Counted from the first letter of the stretch, positions 29,348 through 37,923 are shown. The stretch: 64,000 nucleotides of DNA from Polyangium sp. y55x31 (GCF_029946505.1 NZ_JARZHG010000038.1:48948-112947), one strand, 5' to 3'. A program made the numbers and translations. Notes: generated from the sequence alone by a model not told the origin.

Positions 29348-30124
29348 CTACCTCGGCAGCTCGAACTCGATTTCGAGGACATCCCCGTCCTCGCGCACCG
29401 AAATCCCCTCCGCCCCCCGGTGCCGCGCCATGGCGAGCAGCGCGTCCCGATACGCCCGCGCGAGCAGCGCGTGAAACGCCCGCCGCGCCTCGGCAAACAC
29501 CCGATCCGCGCGCGCCTCCACTTGCCGCTGGAGCTCCGCTTGCCGCGCCGCCGCGCGCGCCTCGAAATCGGCATTCGCCGCGCGCGCCGCCTCCGCGTCG
29601 ACCTCCGCGCGCACGGCCGCCTCCGCATCACTCGCCGCCTGCGCGACGCGCGCCCTTGCCGCCGCATCGAGCGCGACCTGCGCCGCGGCCTGCGCCTCCA
29701 CGTCCGCCGCCTCCTGCGTCCGGCCGTTGTATCCGTCGTCGTAATAGGCCCCCATCCCGCGCGCCGAGATCCGCTCCTCCACGCGCCCCGACAAACGCCT
29801 CTCCGCCTCGCCCCGACCGACCACCTCTTCGCTTTGCGTGGCCACGATCGTCAAGCTCCGATCGTCCGGCGAATAAAGCGCAAATCCCCCGTCGATGTCG
29901 TATCGATATCCCTCCGGGACCTCCCGCCACGCGATATCCACCGCGTCGAGCGCGCGCTCGAGCGCGGCCAGCGCCGGCGCGCCGAGTGATGCGGCCAGCG
30001 ATTGCCGGATCCTCACCTCGCCGCGCACCGTCCCCGTCCGTGACGCCGCGCGCCGGACCTCACGGTCCCACGCCTCCACGATTGCGCGTGTCGCCGTCAC
30101 CTCCACTCGACGCGGATTGCACAT
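29348..30124 (-). CDS. Accessory protein with Ala/Glu-rich coiled coil
   Basis: A 258-aa protein. Residues 1-90 are alpha/beta (VEVTATRAIVEAW; GYRYDIDGGFALYSPDDRSL). Residues about 125-225 are extremely Ala/Glu/Arg-rich and predict one long helix or coiled coil. The C-terminus ends in two strands (GISVREDGDVLEIEFELP). The layout resembles the DUF1257-type partners of Ycf46-like AAA proteins, without clear similarity. Its ATG shares one nucleotide with the stop of the MoxR gene (TGATG). I infer an AAA-associated adaptor; the actual function is unknown. Confidence 0.72.
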   Translation of the reverse strand: MCNPRRVEVTATRAIVEAWDREVRRAASRTGTVRGEVRIRQSLAASLGAPALAALERALDAVDIAWREVPEGYRYDIDGGFALYSPDDRSLTIVATQSEEVVGRGEAERRLSGRVEERISARGMGAYYDDGYNGRTQEAADVEAQAAAQVALDAAARARVAQAASDAEAAVRAEVDAEAARAANADFEARAAARQAELQRQVEARADRVFAEARRAFHALLARAYRDALLAMARHRGAEGISVREDGDVLEIEFELPR

Positions 30125-31290
30125 CACGCCTCCTCGAGCCGCGCGAGCACGCGGCGCACGACGACCTCGATTCGCTCCCGGAGCTCCCGCCCGTCCGGAT
30201 GATCCAGAATGACCTCGCGCCGCAGCCGATTGAGCGCCATCAAATGCGCGGAGATCGCCGTCTCCCCGCGCAAGCTCCCCTCGCGCTCCTCCAGTGTCTC
30301 GAGATCCGCGAGAATGTGCCTCTGCCCGCGCGCCCGCGGCGCCTTCGCGCCTCCGGCCTCGGCCATCCGCGTCTCCACCACGCGCCGCAGGATCGGCGCG
30401 TCCGACGGTCGCGACCACACGTGCTTGATCGGCCACAGATCCTCGACCGCCGCCTGCTCCCGCCCTGCGAGGAGCGCCGCGCCCGCCACGAGCTTCAGCC
30501 CCTTCACGATCCGCCGATCCGAAAGCTCCAGCCCCTCCGCCCGTGTATCCCGCAGCATCTGCTCGTACAGCGGCCGCACCTCGGAGAGCTTCACCCCGGC
30601 GAGGTGATGTTGCAGCGCCCGCACCGCCGATTCCTTCAGCATCGGCAAAACGGCCGTCCCCTCCCCGCGCTCGCTCCGTTTCGCGGCGTCGAGCCGCTCG
30701 ACTTCCAGATCCCAGCCTCGATCGAGCAATTCGCCGAGCCCCTCGTCCGGCGCCGGCGGCGCCAGCACCCGGAGCGCGAATCGATCGGCGAACGCCTTCA
30801 GCGTCGGATCGTCTGGCAGCTCGTTCGACGCGCCGACGAGCGACATGAGCGGCACCCGCTCCCGGACGGGACCATTGTGGAACACGCGCTCGTTCACCAG
30901 CGTGAGCAACGTGTTCAGGATCGCGCTCCCGCCCTGGAACACCTCGTCGAGGAACGCGATCGTCGCCGAAGGCAACATCCCCTCCGTGCGCACGTGGTAT
31001 CGCCCCTCCTGAAAGGCTGGCAGATCCATCGGTCCGAAGATCTCGGCCGGCTCCGTGAACCGCGTGAGCTGGTAATGGAACCGCGGCGCGTCGATCTGCT
31101 CGGCGAAACGCGTCAAAAGGTCACTCTTCGCCGTGCCCGGCGGCCCGAGCAAGAGCACGTGCTCGTGACAAACCGCGCCGAGCACGAGGATGTCGACCGC
31201 CTCGTCGCGCAGGAAAAACTGCCGCTTCAGCTCCTTCGCGAGCCGCGAGAGCCGATCCACCGTCCGAAGGGTCGCCTCCGGATAACTCAC
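30124..31290 (-). CDS. MoxR-type AAA+ ATPase of the conjugation/AAA operon
   Basis: A 388-aa AAA+ ATPase. Walker A GPPGTAKS (49-56), Walker B IAFLDEVF (111-118) and a sensor-1 Asn in LVGASNELP are intact, so ATP hydrolysis is expected. The RavA/MoxR-like N-terminal part is followed by a lid and a helical C-terminus. MoxR ATPases act with vWA partners, and the only vWA gene here is the divergent beta-propeller/vWA gene at 37924. The GTG start overlaps the AAA+ gene stop in a GTGA junction. This is the type found in the predicted MoxR-vWA-beta-propeller conflict systems. Confidence 0.92.
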   Translation of the reverse strand: MSYPEATLRTVDRLSRLAKELKRQFFLRDEAVDILVLGAVCHEHVLLLGPPGTAKSDLLTRFAEQIDAPRFHYQLTRFTEPAEIFGPMDLPAFQEGRYHVRTEGMLPSATIAFLDEVFQGGSAILNTLLTLVNERVFHNGPVRERVPLMSLVGASNELPDDPTLKAFADRFALRVLAPPAPDEGLGELLDRGWDLEVERLDAAKRSERGEGTAVLPMLKESAVRALQHHLAGVKLSEVRPLYEQMLRDTRAEGLELSDRRIVKGLKLVAGAALLAGREQAAVEDLWPIKHVWSRPSDAPILRRVVETRMAEAGGAKAPRARGQRHILADLETLEEREGSLRGETAISAHLMALNRLRREVILDHPDGRELRERIEVVVRRVLARLEEA

Positions 31291-33296
31291 GTCGATCCTC
31301 CTCCGGACGTACCATTTCCGCCGGGGCCATTCCCCGACGAAAGCGTGAACAAGGCCCCCGACGGCCGCCGCGGCCCCGGACCCGACGGCGCGCGCGCGGC
31401 CACCGCCACGATGGGCGCGGCCCCTTCGAGCCTTTGCTCGTCGGCCGCCGCGCGAATCCTCCCGACCAGAAACCCGAGCCGCTCCGGCGTCGGCGGGACG
31501 GGCGGCGTCTCGCAAAACAGGCCGACGCACGCGTCCCGAAAGATCGACCGGATCTGATCCCCGTTCATCCCGTGCGTCGCCTCCGCGATCACGTCGAGCA
31601 GCGCGGGGCTCGCCTCGATCCGAAAATGCTTTGCGTGCACCTCGGCGATGCGCCTCCTCGCCGCCTCGTCGGGCAACCCGATCGCGATCGGCTGAAACCG
31701 GCTCGGCCGGAGCAATGCCTCGTCGATCAAATTCAACCGGTTCGTCGTGCCAATCACCAGCATCGGCACGTCGGGCCGGAACCCATCCATCTCCGTCAGG
31801 ATCTGCGCGACGAGCGCGTTCCCGGCGCGGCTCCCGCCGTCGTCCCGCCCGCTGCGCTTCGCCGCGATCGAATCGAACTCGTCGAACACCACCACGCTCG
31901 GCGCATTTCGCCGCGCCTCGGCGAAGATCGCGCGGAGCTTCCGCTCGCTCTCGCCCACGTACATGTCCGTGACCTCCGGCCCGGACACGACGCGGATCGT
32001 CGCGTTCATCTGGTTCGCGATGGCCTTCGCGAACAACGTCTTGCCCGTCCCCGGCGGCCCGTGGAACAAAAAACCCCGCGGAATGAGCTCGCGCCGGAGC
32101 TTGTCGTCCGGGAGCTGAAACACCCCGGCGAGCAGCTTGATCGCCCGCGCGAGCAGCCCTTTCACGTCTTCATACCCCCCGATGTCATCCATCGTGACAT
32201 CGGGAATCACGAAATCCTCGGACGTCTGCGCCTTGAACACGCGGATCGACTCGTAAAGGCGCGCGACCCGCGAGGGGTTGTCCGGGCCATGCCCGCGCTG
32301 CGCCTCGATCTGCACCGCGTACGCCATCGCGTCCCGCAGGCGGATCGCATTGAGCCCCGCCACCTGCTTGAACAGCTCGGCCGGCTTGTAATCGGCGAAC
32401 ATCGCCCTTTCTCGCTGGGTCACGAGCGCCACGCCCACGGGCGCCCGCCGCCCGTCCACCGGCACCTCCCGCGGCAACCCCGAGAGCGAGATCCGCACGG
32501 AAAAACGCGCCGCCACGACCTCCGGCACCACGAGCGACCGATCCACGAACGCGAGCAGCGGCCGATCCGGCGCCTCGTACAGAAGCTCCGTGATCTCCCG
32601 CGCCTCGCTCGACATCCCGCGCTCGGTCGCCGCCACGAGCAGATCGAGGTGCGGCAGCACCAGCACCTGCCCCTCCTTCAGCCCGAAGATCAGCTCCCGC
32701 AGCCGCGCGATCTGCATCTGCCGGAGCCCCCGCGGCACGATCCCCGCTTCCGCCTCCTCGGGCGGCAGCTCCAGCACCACCCGATCGAGCCGCGCGGCCG
32801 CCACGATCCGCGGCCACAGGTGTCGCACGACGAGTTTGTCACAAATGACCATTGCCGATAGGCCGGCCCGCAGGAACGACGCGACCTGCTCGATCTCGTC
32901 GCCGTACGCGATCTCCACGGCCTGCGCCTCCGAGATCGCCTGCGGATGCCCCTCGGTCGCGGGCGCGGCGGGCGCTCGCGCAGGCGCGGGTGAAGGCCTC
33001 TGCGCTGCGGCCGCGGGCGCGACGACCGGCACAGGCGCGGGCGGCTCCGGGCGCGCGGGAGCCGTCGGCAATCGAAGCCCCGGCGGCCAGAAAACCGGCG
33101 TGCGCTCGGAGATCGCCACCACCTTGATCCGCAGGTCCGACACGCGCCGATCGAGCACCTCGACGAGCGGCTCCAGGGAGAGCGCGGGCCACGCTTCGAG
33201 CAAAACCCGCAGCGTCTGATCCTGCGCATTGAACAGCGCATCCTGAAACGCCTCGGCATCCCCGAGCGGCACGAGCGAAACGAGCGGCCGACTCAT
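31287..33296 (-). CDS. Classical AAA+ ATPase with degenerate N-terminal half
   Basis: A 669-aa protein. Residues 1-75 are a small N-domain, then a Pro/Ala linker to about 120. Residues 120-310 look like a second AAA-type module that has lost its Walker motifs (LKEGQVLVLPHLDLLVA; PDRPLLAFVDRSL). Residues 360-600 are an active AAA domain of the CDC48/FtsH/Ycf46 type: Walker A GPPGTGKT (413-420), Walker B VVVFDEFD (468-475), an Arg-finger-like PSRF (531-534) and a C-terminal lid. No FtsH zinc protease motif is present. It probably remodels or unfolds targets. Overlaps with both neighbours are 4 nt. Confidence 0.9.
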   Translation of the reverse strand: MSRPLVSLVPLGDAEAFQDALFNAQDQTLRVLLEAWPALSLEPLVEVLDRRVSDLRIKVVAISERTPVFWPPGLRLPTAPARPEPPAPVPVVAPAAAAQRPSPAPARAPAAPATEGHPQAISEAQAVEIAYGDEIEQVASFLRAGLSAMVICDKLVVRHLWPRIVAAARLDRVVLELPPEEAEAGIVPRGLRQMQIARLRELIFGLKEGQVLVLPHLDLLVAATERGMSSEAREITELLYEAPDRPLLAFVDRSLVVPEVVAARFSVRISLSGLPREVPVDGRRAPVGVALVTQRERAMFADYKPAELFKQVAGLNAIRLRDAMAYAVQIEAQRGHGPDNPSRVARLYESIRVFKAQTSEDFVIPDVTMDDIGGYEDVKGLLARAIKLLAGVFQLPDDKLRRELIPRGFLFHGPPGTGKTLFAKAIANQMNATIRVVSGPEVTDMYVGESERKLRAIFAEARRNAPSVVVFDEFDSIAAKRSGRDDGGSRAGNALVAQILTEMDGFRPDVPMLVIGTTNRLNLIDEALLRPSRFQPIAIGLPDEAARRRIAEVHAKHFRIEASPALLDVIAEATHGMNGDQIRSIFRDACVGLFCETPPVPPTPERLGFLVGRIRAAADEQRLEGAAPIVAVAARAPSGPGPRRPSGALFTLSSGNGPGGNGTSGGGST

Positions 33297-34219
33297 GCGT
33301 CCTCTCCGGAGAGATTCGCGCCGAGCTGATACAGGCGCGTTCCTTCGAGCATCCCTTCGAGATCGAGCCCGTGGCGCTTCCGCAGAAGCTCGCCGTGCGC
33401 CCGCCGGATCCGCCAGAGCGGGCCGTAAAACGAAGCCACCGCGAGCGCGTCCTCGATCTTCGCCTCCGCATCCCCGCGCCCGGTGATCACACCACGCGCC
33501 GCCGTGATCTCCTCGATCACGCGCTCCCGATGAAACACGAGCGCCGCCTCGTACACCTCGATCACCAGGTCGAGCAAGCCCGCGTCCCCCGTGCGAAGCC
33601 GCTCCATCGCCGCCGCGCGAAACCGCCGCACCTCCCGCGAAACGCCCGGCCGCGCGAACGTTTGGACCACCAACCTTCTCCCGTCCGGATGCCGAACGAG
33701 CGCCGCGATCGTCGCGATCGTCTCGTCGTCCCCGCCGGGCGCGGGCCTGCCGAGCGCGGCCGAGAGCGGTGAACGCGCGCGCAGCATGTCCGCGAGATCC
33801 GCGTCGATCGACGTCGCCAGCGCGCGCGAGGTGATCGCGTCCCGCAGCACGAGATCCCACGCCCCCGAGAGCTCCGGACAAGCCTCCGCGAGCGCCTCCG
33901 CCACGCTGGGCGACTCCGCGAGCCCCACGGCCGCCGCGAGCACGACGCCCCCGGGCCCGAGGGACCGCGCATCCCCGAGCGGCGGCGCGCGCAGGCCGAG
34001 CTTCGCCGCGTGGATCGAGGCGAGCGCAGCCGCCGCGGATCGCACGGCCTCGGGCGGCGTGAGCAGCGACAGAAACCCCATCGCACCGAGCGGCGCCTTC
34101 CCGCGCGGCCGTGCTCCGCCGGGCGCGCTCGCCCACGTGATCACCTCCGCCGCGATCGCCATGGCCGGCGACATCCGCACCGTGGTTTGTCCCGACGCCC
34201 CCGGTTCGAGCTCGGTCAC
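33293..34219 (-). CDS. Helical protein of unknown function in the conjugation operon
   Basis: A 308-aa protein, almost entirely alpha-helical and Ala/Arg/Leu-rich, with no Cys cluster and no nucleotide-binding loop. The segment around residue 215 (LIEVYEAALVFHRERVIEEI) predicts a long helix. I recognise no family. Its GTG start overlaps the JAMM protease stop, and its stop overlaps the AAA+ gene start, placing it between deconjugation and ATPase functions. A substrate adaptor linking them is possible, but this is only inferred from position. Confidence 0.7.
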   Translation of the reverse strand: MTELEPGASGQTTVRMSPAMAIAAEVITWASAPGGARPRGKAPLGAMGFLSLLTPPEAVRSAAAALASIHAAKLGLRAPPLGDARSLGPGGVVLAAAVGLAESPSVAEALAEACPELSGAWDLVLRDAITSRALATSIDADLADMLRARSPLSAALGRPAPGGDDETIATIAALVRHPDGRRLVVQTFARPGVSREVRRFRAAAMERLRTGDAGLLDLVIEVYEAALVFHRERVIEEITAARGVITGRGDAEAKIEDALAVASFYGPLWRIRRAHGELLRKRHGLDLEGMLEGTRLYQLGANLSGEDA

Positions 34220-34815
34220 GCGAGCACCTCCACGGCGCAGGGCACGAGGAAATCGCCCTGCCGCGCGAACACCGAGACCTCGCGCCCCTCGGGATCCCGC
34301 GCCGGATCCACGCAAACGAGCGCCGCCACCTGCCAGGGCCGCCGGAACGTGGAGAAGTGCAGATCACGGTCCACGACGGAGAGCCCCCGATCCTCCGGCC
34401 CCGTAACGATGTGCGTATGAAACCACCCGAGGATCGAGGCCCCGTCGCGCGCCGCCTCCGCGTGACGCCGCATCGAGGCGAACGACTCCGGCGAAAATAC
34501 GAGCGCGTCCGGCGCCTCCTCTGCGTGCTCGGCGCGGATCACCTCCGTCACCACGACGAGCCACCGCGACGGCTGCTCCGCGTCGCGATGCACCTGCCCG
34601 AACAAGAACCCGCCCTCCTCCACCTCGCGCGAAAATCCCCACGATCCCCCGAGCGCCTCGCGCACGTTTTCCCGGACGAACACGTCCACGGGCCCCTCCG
34701 CGCGCGCCTCTCCGGGCCACGCGCGGGCGCGCGGACCGAGCGCGCTTTTCTTCAGGAGGGGCGGCGGCGGCTCCTCGATCGGGGACACGCCGAACGCCTT
34801 CTTCGCCCGGATCAT
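34216..34815 (-). CDS. JAMM/MPN metalloprotease (deubiquitinase-like)
   Basis: A 199-aa protein with a complete JAMM zinc-protease signature: Glu66 (EEGGFLFG), His133-x-His135 (GWFHTH), Ser146 and Asp149 (SVVD). Domain length is normal for bacterial JAB proteins. The first 45 residues are a basic and Pro-rich extension. Such enzymes cut ubiquitin-like modifiers from targets or process their C-termini. It lies directly after the Ubl-E2 gene with a 4-nt overlap, which fits the E1-E2-JAB gene order of bacterial ubiquitin-like systems. The extended spacer HTH-x10-S is within family range. Confidence 0.9.
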   Translation of the reverse strand: MIRAKKAFGVSPIEEPPPPLLKKSALGPRARAWPGEARAEGPVDVFVRENVREALGGSWGFSREVEEGGFLFGQVHRDAEQPSRWLVVVTEVIRAEHAEEAPDALVFSPESFASMRRHAEAARDGASILGWFHTHIVTGPEDRGLSVVDRDLHFSTFRRPWQVAALVCVDPARDPEGREVSVFARQGDFLVPCAVEVLA

Positions 34816-36209
34816 GCCGAGAGCCGCTCGATCCTCACGCTGCGCGCGCGCCGCACCGCGCCGCCTTCGAGCTCGATCCGCGAGCGCCCGCCGATCGCCA
34901 CGATCGCGGCCTGCCCCTCGGGCGAAGACGCCCAAGCGTGGGCCTCGGCGTTGTAGAACTCGCGCAGCTCGTAGTTCCGGTACGACGCCATGTCGACGAG
35001 CATCTGACAAACCGTACCGAAATGCAGCCCCGGCCGGTAGCTCTCCGCGAGCACGCCCAGACAAACGAGCCCCGTCTTCGCGTCGACGTTCGGGTGGAAC
35101 ACCTCGCGCTGGAAATACGCCTCCGGCGCCTTCACCGGGAAATCAGGCGGCATCACGAGCAAGACCTCGTGCTCCTCGATCCGCCGCGGCGGCGCTCCCG
35201 GGGCGAACCCCGGCGCGCGAAACCGCACGAGGTACTCCGTCGGCACGTCGAGCGCGTTCGCCTGCACCTCGAAGCCTGGGTGCGTCGCGGCAAACTCCAG
35301 GATCTGGTTCTTCACCATCGCGAGGCTTTCGGTCAGCAGAAACGGATTCACGCTGCCCGCGCGCCGCTCCGGGTGCACTTCGAGCAGATCGAAGGGCAAT
35401 ACGCCCGCGTCGTGCAACGTCTGCTGCGAGAAGAGCCGCCGCGCGCCGCGCTCGCCGGGCCGGCGCAGATCGACGACGGGCAGCGCCTTCTCGCCCTTGC
35501 CCATGGGCCAGAACGCCTCCTCGTACGCTTCGAGGATCGCTTGCGCCACGTCCACGAGCCGCGTCGAAGCGCGCACGTGATCGAGCACGAACCGCTGTCC
35601 ATCCGGCCCCTCGGCCTCGAGCGGATCGAGGAAATAATCACGGAACGCGTGGCTCTCGCGCGCGACCGAAACGCGCATCGAGGGCTCGATCGAGGCCCGG
35701 AGCGACTGCACGATCGTCTCCGCCTCCGCCTCGCTCGCGCCTTCGAAGGACACGCACAGGCCGCCTTCCTCGCGGCTCACGAGATCGAGCGCCGCCCTTC
35801 GCCCGAGCGAGGCCGCGACGCCGCGCGACGCCTTCACGATCGCGAGGATTTGTTCGTCGCCGAGATCCTCCTCCAGCGCGATCGAAATGGGGAGCGCGTG
35901 GGGCGCGGAATCACGCGCCGCGGCGGCCTCGCGACCCTTGCCGCTCTTGCCGGGGAAAAGCCGCGACGCCTCGGAGAGCAGCGCCGCGACCCCGGCGCGC
36001 CCGCCGCCTTGCTCCACGATCTCGGCGACCTTCCCGAAATACTCGCGCGGCTGCCCTTCGAACCTCGGCAAGCGCGCGCCTTCGAGGCCGGGAACGCCTG
36101 CGAGGATCGCGCCTCCGAGCAGCGTGAGGGCGTCTTCGCGTGTCTCCGCCACGCGCCCGAGCTCGCCTACGGCCTCCGCCCTGTCCAGAAGAAGTCCCGC
36201 GTTCGACAT
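34812..36209 (-). CDS. Ubiquitin-like domain fused to an E2 conjugating enzyme
   Basis: A 465-aa protein. Residues about 291-440 are an E2 (UBC) fold. HPN at 372-374 and catalytic Cys383 in GLVCLGVL match the classical E2 active site, with the strand pairs EHEVLLVMPPDFPVKAPEAY before it. Residues about 205-282 resemble a ubiquitin-like beta-grasp: TRLVDVAQAILEAYEEAF helix, then RRLFSQQTLHDAGVLPFDLL, the hydrophobic pattern of YukD/EsaB-like Ubl domains. Residues 1-200 are helical plus one small alpha/beta segment. An internal Ubl could dock E1 or hold the E2. The start shares one nucleotide with the E1 stop (TGATG). Confidence 0.88.
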   Translation of the reverse strand: MSNAGLLLDRAEAVGELGRVAETREDALTLLGGAILAGVPGLEGARLPRFEGQPREYFGKVAEIVEQGGGRAGVAALLSEASRLFPGKSGKGREAAAARDSAPHALPISIALEEDLGDEQILAIVKASRGVAASLGRRAALDLVSREEGGLCVSFEGASEAEAETIVQSLRASIEPSMRVSVARESHAFRDYFLDPLEAEGPDGQRFVLDHVRASTRLVDVAQAILEAYEEAFWPMGKGEKALPVVDLRRPGERGARRLFSQQTLHDAGVLPFDLLEVHPERRAGSVNPFLLTESLAMVKNQILEFAATHPGFEVQANALDVPTEYLVRFRAPGFAPGAPPRRIEEHEVLLVMPPDFPVKAPEAYFQREVFHPNVDAKTGLVCLGVLAESYRPGLHFGTVCQMLVDMASYRNYELREFYNAEAHAWASSPEGQAAIVAIGGRSRIELEGGAVRRARSVRIERLSA

Positions 36210-37279
36210 CAGGAAAGCTCCACGTACGTGATTCCGAATCGACCGAGCACCGCGAGGATCTCGCGCGGCGCCACCCCCAGATCCGACAAGACCACCCCCG
36301 CGGGCGCGCTTTCGAGGAGGAGCGTCGTCCGCGCGCGCATCAAGGTACCACAGCGCGGGCAGTCCCGGGTCCCTCGCGTGCCCCACGCCTCCTCGACGTG
36401 ATCCCCGCGTGGACATTCGAGCCGCTGCAGAAGCGGGCTCCACGCGAGCGGCCGCGCCTCGGGCCCGAGCGCCGCGCGAAGCTCCCCCACCGTCGCCTCG
36501 CACCCGAGCGGAATCCTCGTCGCTTCCCCGATCGGCGCGTGCAGCGGGCAATCGGGCGCGCGCTGGATCGTGAGCGGCTCGGCCGCGCCGCGCAGCACGT
36601 CGATCACCACCGCGTGCGTCGCCGCGGGCTCGCCCATGATCACCCGCGCCGCGAGCGCGCTCGCCCACGCGCCCACGAGGCCCGCCACAGGCGCGCTCGC
36701 CCCTTGTTCCGCGGGCCGCCGCGGATCCATGCAGCTCCACGGAACGTCGCTCTTCGCGCGCTCCTCGGGCGAAAGCGCGCACGCGTAACACGGCCCGTCC
36801 GGGTCCAGAAACGGCCGCACCTCTCCGCCCCACGCCGACGTCGCCGCGTCGATCCACCGCGCCCGCACGAGCCCCGCACGCCCCGCGAGCGACATCCGCG
36901 CCGCGCGGCTGTCGAGACAACCCACGACGAGCGACGCATCCCGCATCTCCGCGAGCCCCACGCCCGAAACGAGCGCCGCGCGCCGCGCCTCCACGACCGT
37001 CTCCGGCGCGAGCGCGGCGAGCATCTCCTTCGCCGCGAGCACCTTCGGCCGCCCCACGTCCGCCGGGCGAAACAGCGGCGCGCGGCTCAAATTCGAGGCC
37101 GCGACCACGTCCGGATCACAAAGCACGAGCTTGCCCACGCCCGCGAGCGCGAGCGCTTGCGCGACCACGTTCCCGAGCGCGCCCACGCCCGCGATCACCA
37201 CGGTCGCCGCGGCGAGCCGATCTTGCCGGAATCCCGGCACGAGCGCGTGCCGCGCGAACCGCTCGGGCAAACCGCTCAC
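36209..37279 (-). CDS. ThiF/E1-like adenylating enzyme
   Basis: A 356-aa E1-superfamily enzyme. The Rossmann loop GVGALG is at 31-36, the ATP/Mg Asp at 55 (LCDPD), NLSR at 63-66 and Lys79 in DVGRPK. Candidate catalytic Cys are 164/167 and 183 (SCMD). The C-terminal part has Cys234, Cys279, Cys297 and Cys300, a likely zinc ribbon (ECPRG...CPRCG). It should adenylate the C-terminus of a ubiquitin-like protein and pass it to the E2 encoded next. The GTG start overlaps the RING gene's TGA. It differs from MoeB/ThiF housekeeping enzymes in its C-terminal region. Confidence 0.9.
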   Translation of the reverse strand: MSGLPERFARHALVPGFRQDRLAAATVVIAGVGALGNVVAQALALAGVGKLVLCDPDVVAASNLSRAPLFRPADVGRPKVLAAKEMLAALAPETVVEARRAALVSGVGLAEMRDASLVVGCLDSRAARMSLAGRAGLVRARWIDAATSAWGGEVRPFLDPDGPCYACALSPEERAKSDVPWSCMDPRRPAEQGASAPVAGLVGAWASALAARVIMGEPAATHAVVIDVLRGAAEPLTIQRAPDCPLHAPIGEATRIPLGCEATVGELRAALGPEARPLAWSPLLQRLECPRGDHVEEAWGTRGTRDCPRCGTLMRARTTLLLESAPAGVVLSDLGVAPREILAVLGRFGITYVELS

Positions 37280-37860
37280 GTGAGCTTCCGCGAGGTCACG
37301 GGGCAATGCTGCCCGATCTTGCTCTTCTGCCACTCGTCGAAGCAATACATCGTCCGGATCGCGTCGCGATGCACGGCTCCGCGGCAGAGCGGCGCCTCGG
37401 GGCTGCACGGACAAACCACGACCTCGTCGAACGGCCTGAGCGTGTGCCCGCAGATCACGCACGAAGGCCGCCGCCCCGCGGGCCCCGGCGCCACGAGCCG
37501 CGGATCCCCCGGCAAGAGCCGCACGAGCGAGAGCCCCGGCGGCGGCGGATGCGCGGACGCGACCCCCGCGTAAAACGCCTCGCGCTCCCGCGACGACGTA
37601 AGCGTGGACGACGTCTCCTCGTCCGGACAAACCCCGCCGTGACGAACCTCGTCCGTCATCGCCGTTGCTTGCTCCACGACATCCCCGCGCCGGAACGTGT
37701 GCCTGCAGCGCGCGCAGGGTTTTCCGAGCCACGGCGAGCGGATCGTGGTCCGGCTGCTCCCGTCCGACCCGGGCTCCAGGCGCGTCGGATCCCGCCCCTT
37801 CCCGAGGCCTCGGTCGAACGCCTCTCGGAGGGCCGCTTCCCCGGTGTCCCGCTTCGCCAT
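37276..37860 (-). CDS. RING-like zinc-finger protein, candidate E3
   Basis: A 194-aa Cys-rich protein, first gene of the operon. A first zinc knuckle uses Cys49-x2-Cys52 and Cys78/His74. The C-terminal module has Cys134-x2-Cys137, Cys150, Cys152, Cys159, His164, Cys173 and Cys186, a cross-brace-like spacing close to RING/treble-clef domains (SCVICGHTLRPFDEVVVC; CRGAVH; CFDEW). Bacterial RING-like domains occur beside E1/E2 genes in some conjugation systems, so an E3-like role is plausible. A TTG is available two codons upstream; the ATG at 37860 is preferred. Confidence 0.78.
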   Translation of the reverse strand: MAKRDTGEAALREAFDRGLGKGRDPTRLEPGSDGSSRTTIRSPWLGKPCARCRHTFRRGDVVEQATAMTDEVRHGGVCPDEETSSTLTSSREREAFYAGVASAHPPPPGLSLVRLLPGDPRLVAPGPAGRRPSCVICGHTLRPFDEVVVCPCSPEAPLCRGAVHRDAIRTMYCFDEWQKSKIGQHCPVTSRKLT

Positions 37861-37923
37861 CTGCAAAGAACCTTAGCAAATCCCCTCGGATTCGGATACA
37901 CCCGGGGTCGGGAGCTCCGGGGC
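37861..37923. promoter_or_regulatory. Divergent promoter region of the two-arm system
   Basis: Only 63 bp separate the ATG of the RING-like gene from the ATG of the beta-propeller/vWA gene. The two arms must share this control region, so their expression is probably co-ordinated. I see no confident -10/-35 pair or operator palindrome. Confidence 0.55.

Noticed and set aside
26992..31557. A 1521-codon open frame antisense to the system genes
   Set aside because: It runs on the strand opposite to overlapping genes with clear domains, is extremely Pro/Arg/Ser-rich and shows no domain; it results from high GC content.
31287..33296. FtsH protease identity for the AAA+ protein
   Set aside because: The AAA module looks FtsH/CDC48-like, but the HExxH zinc-protease domain and membrane segments are absent.
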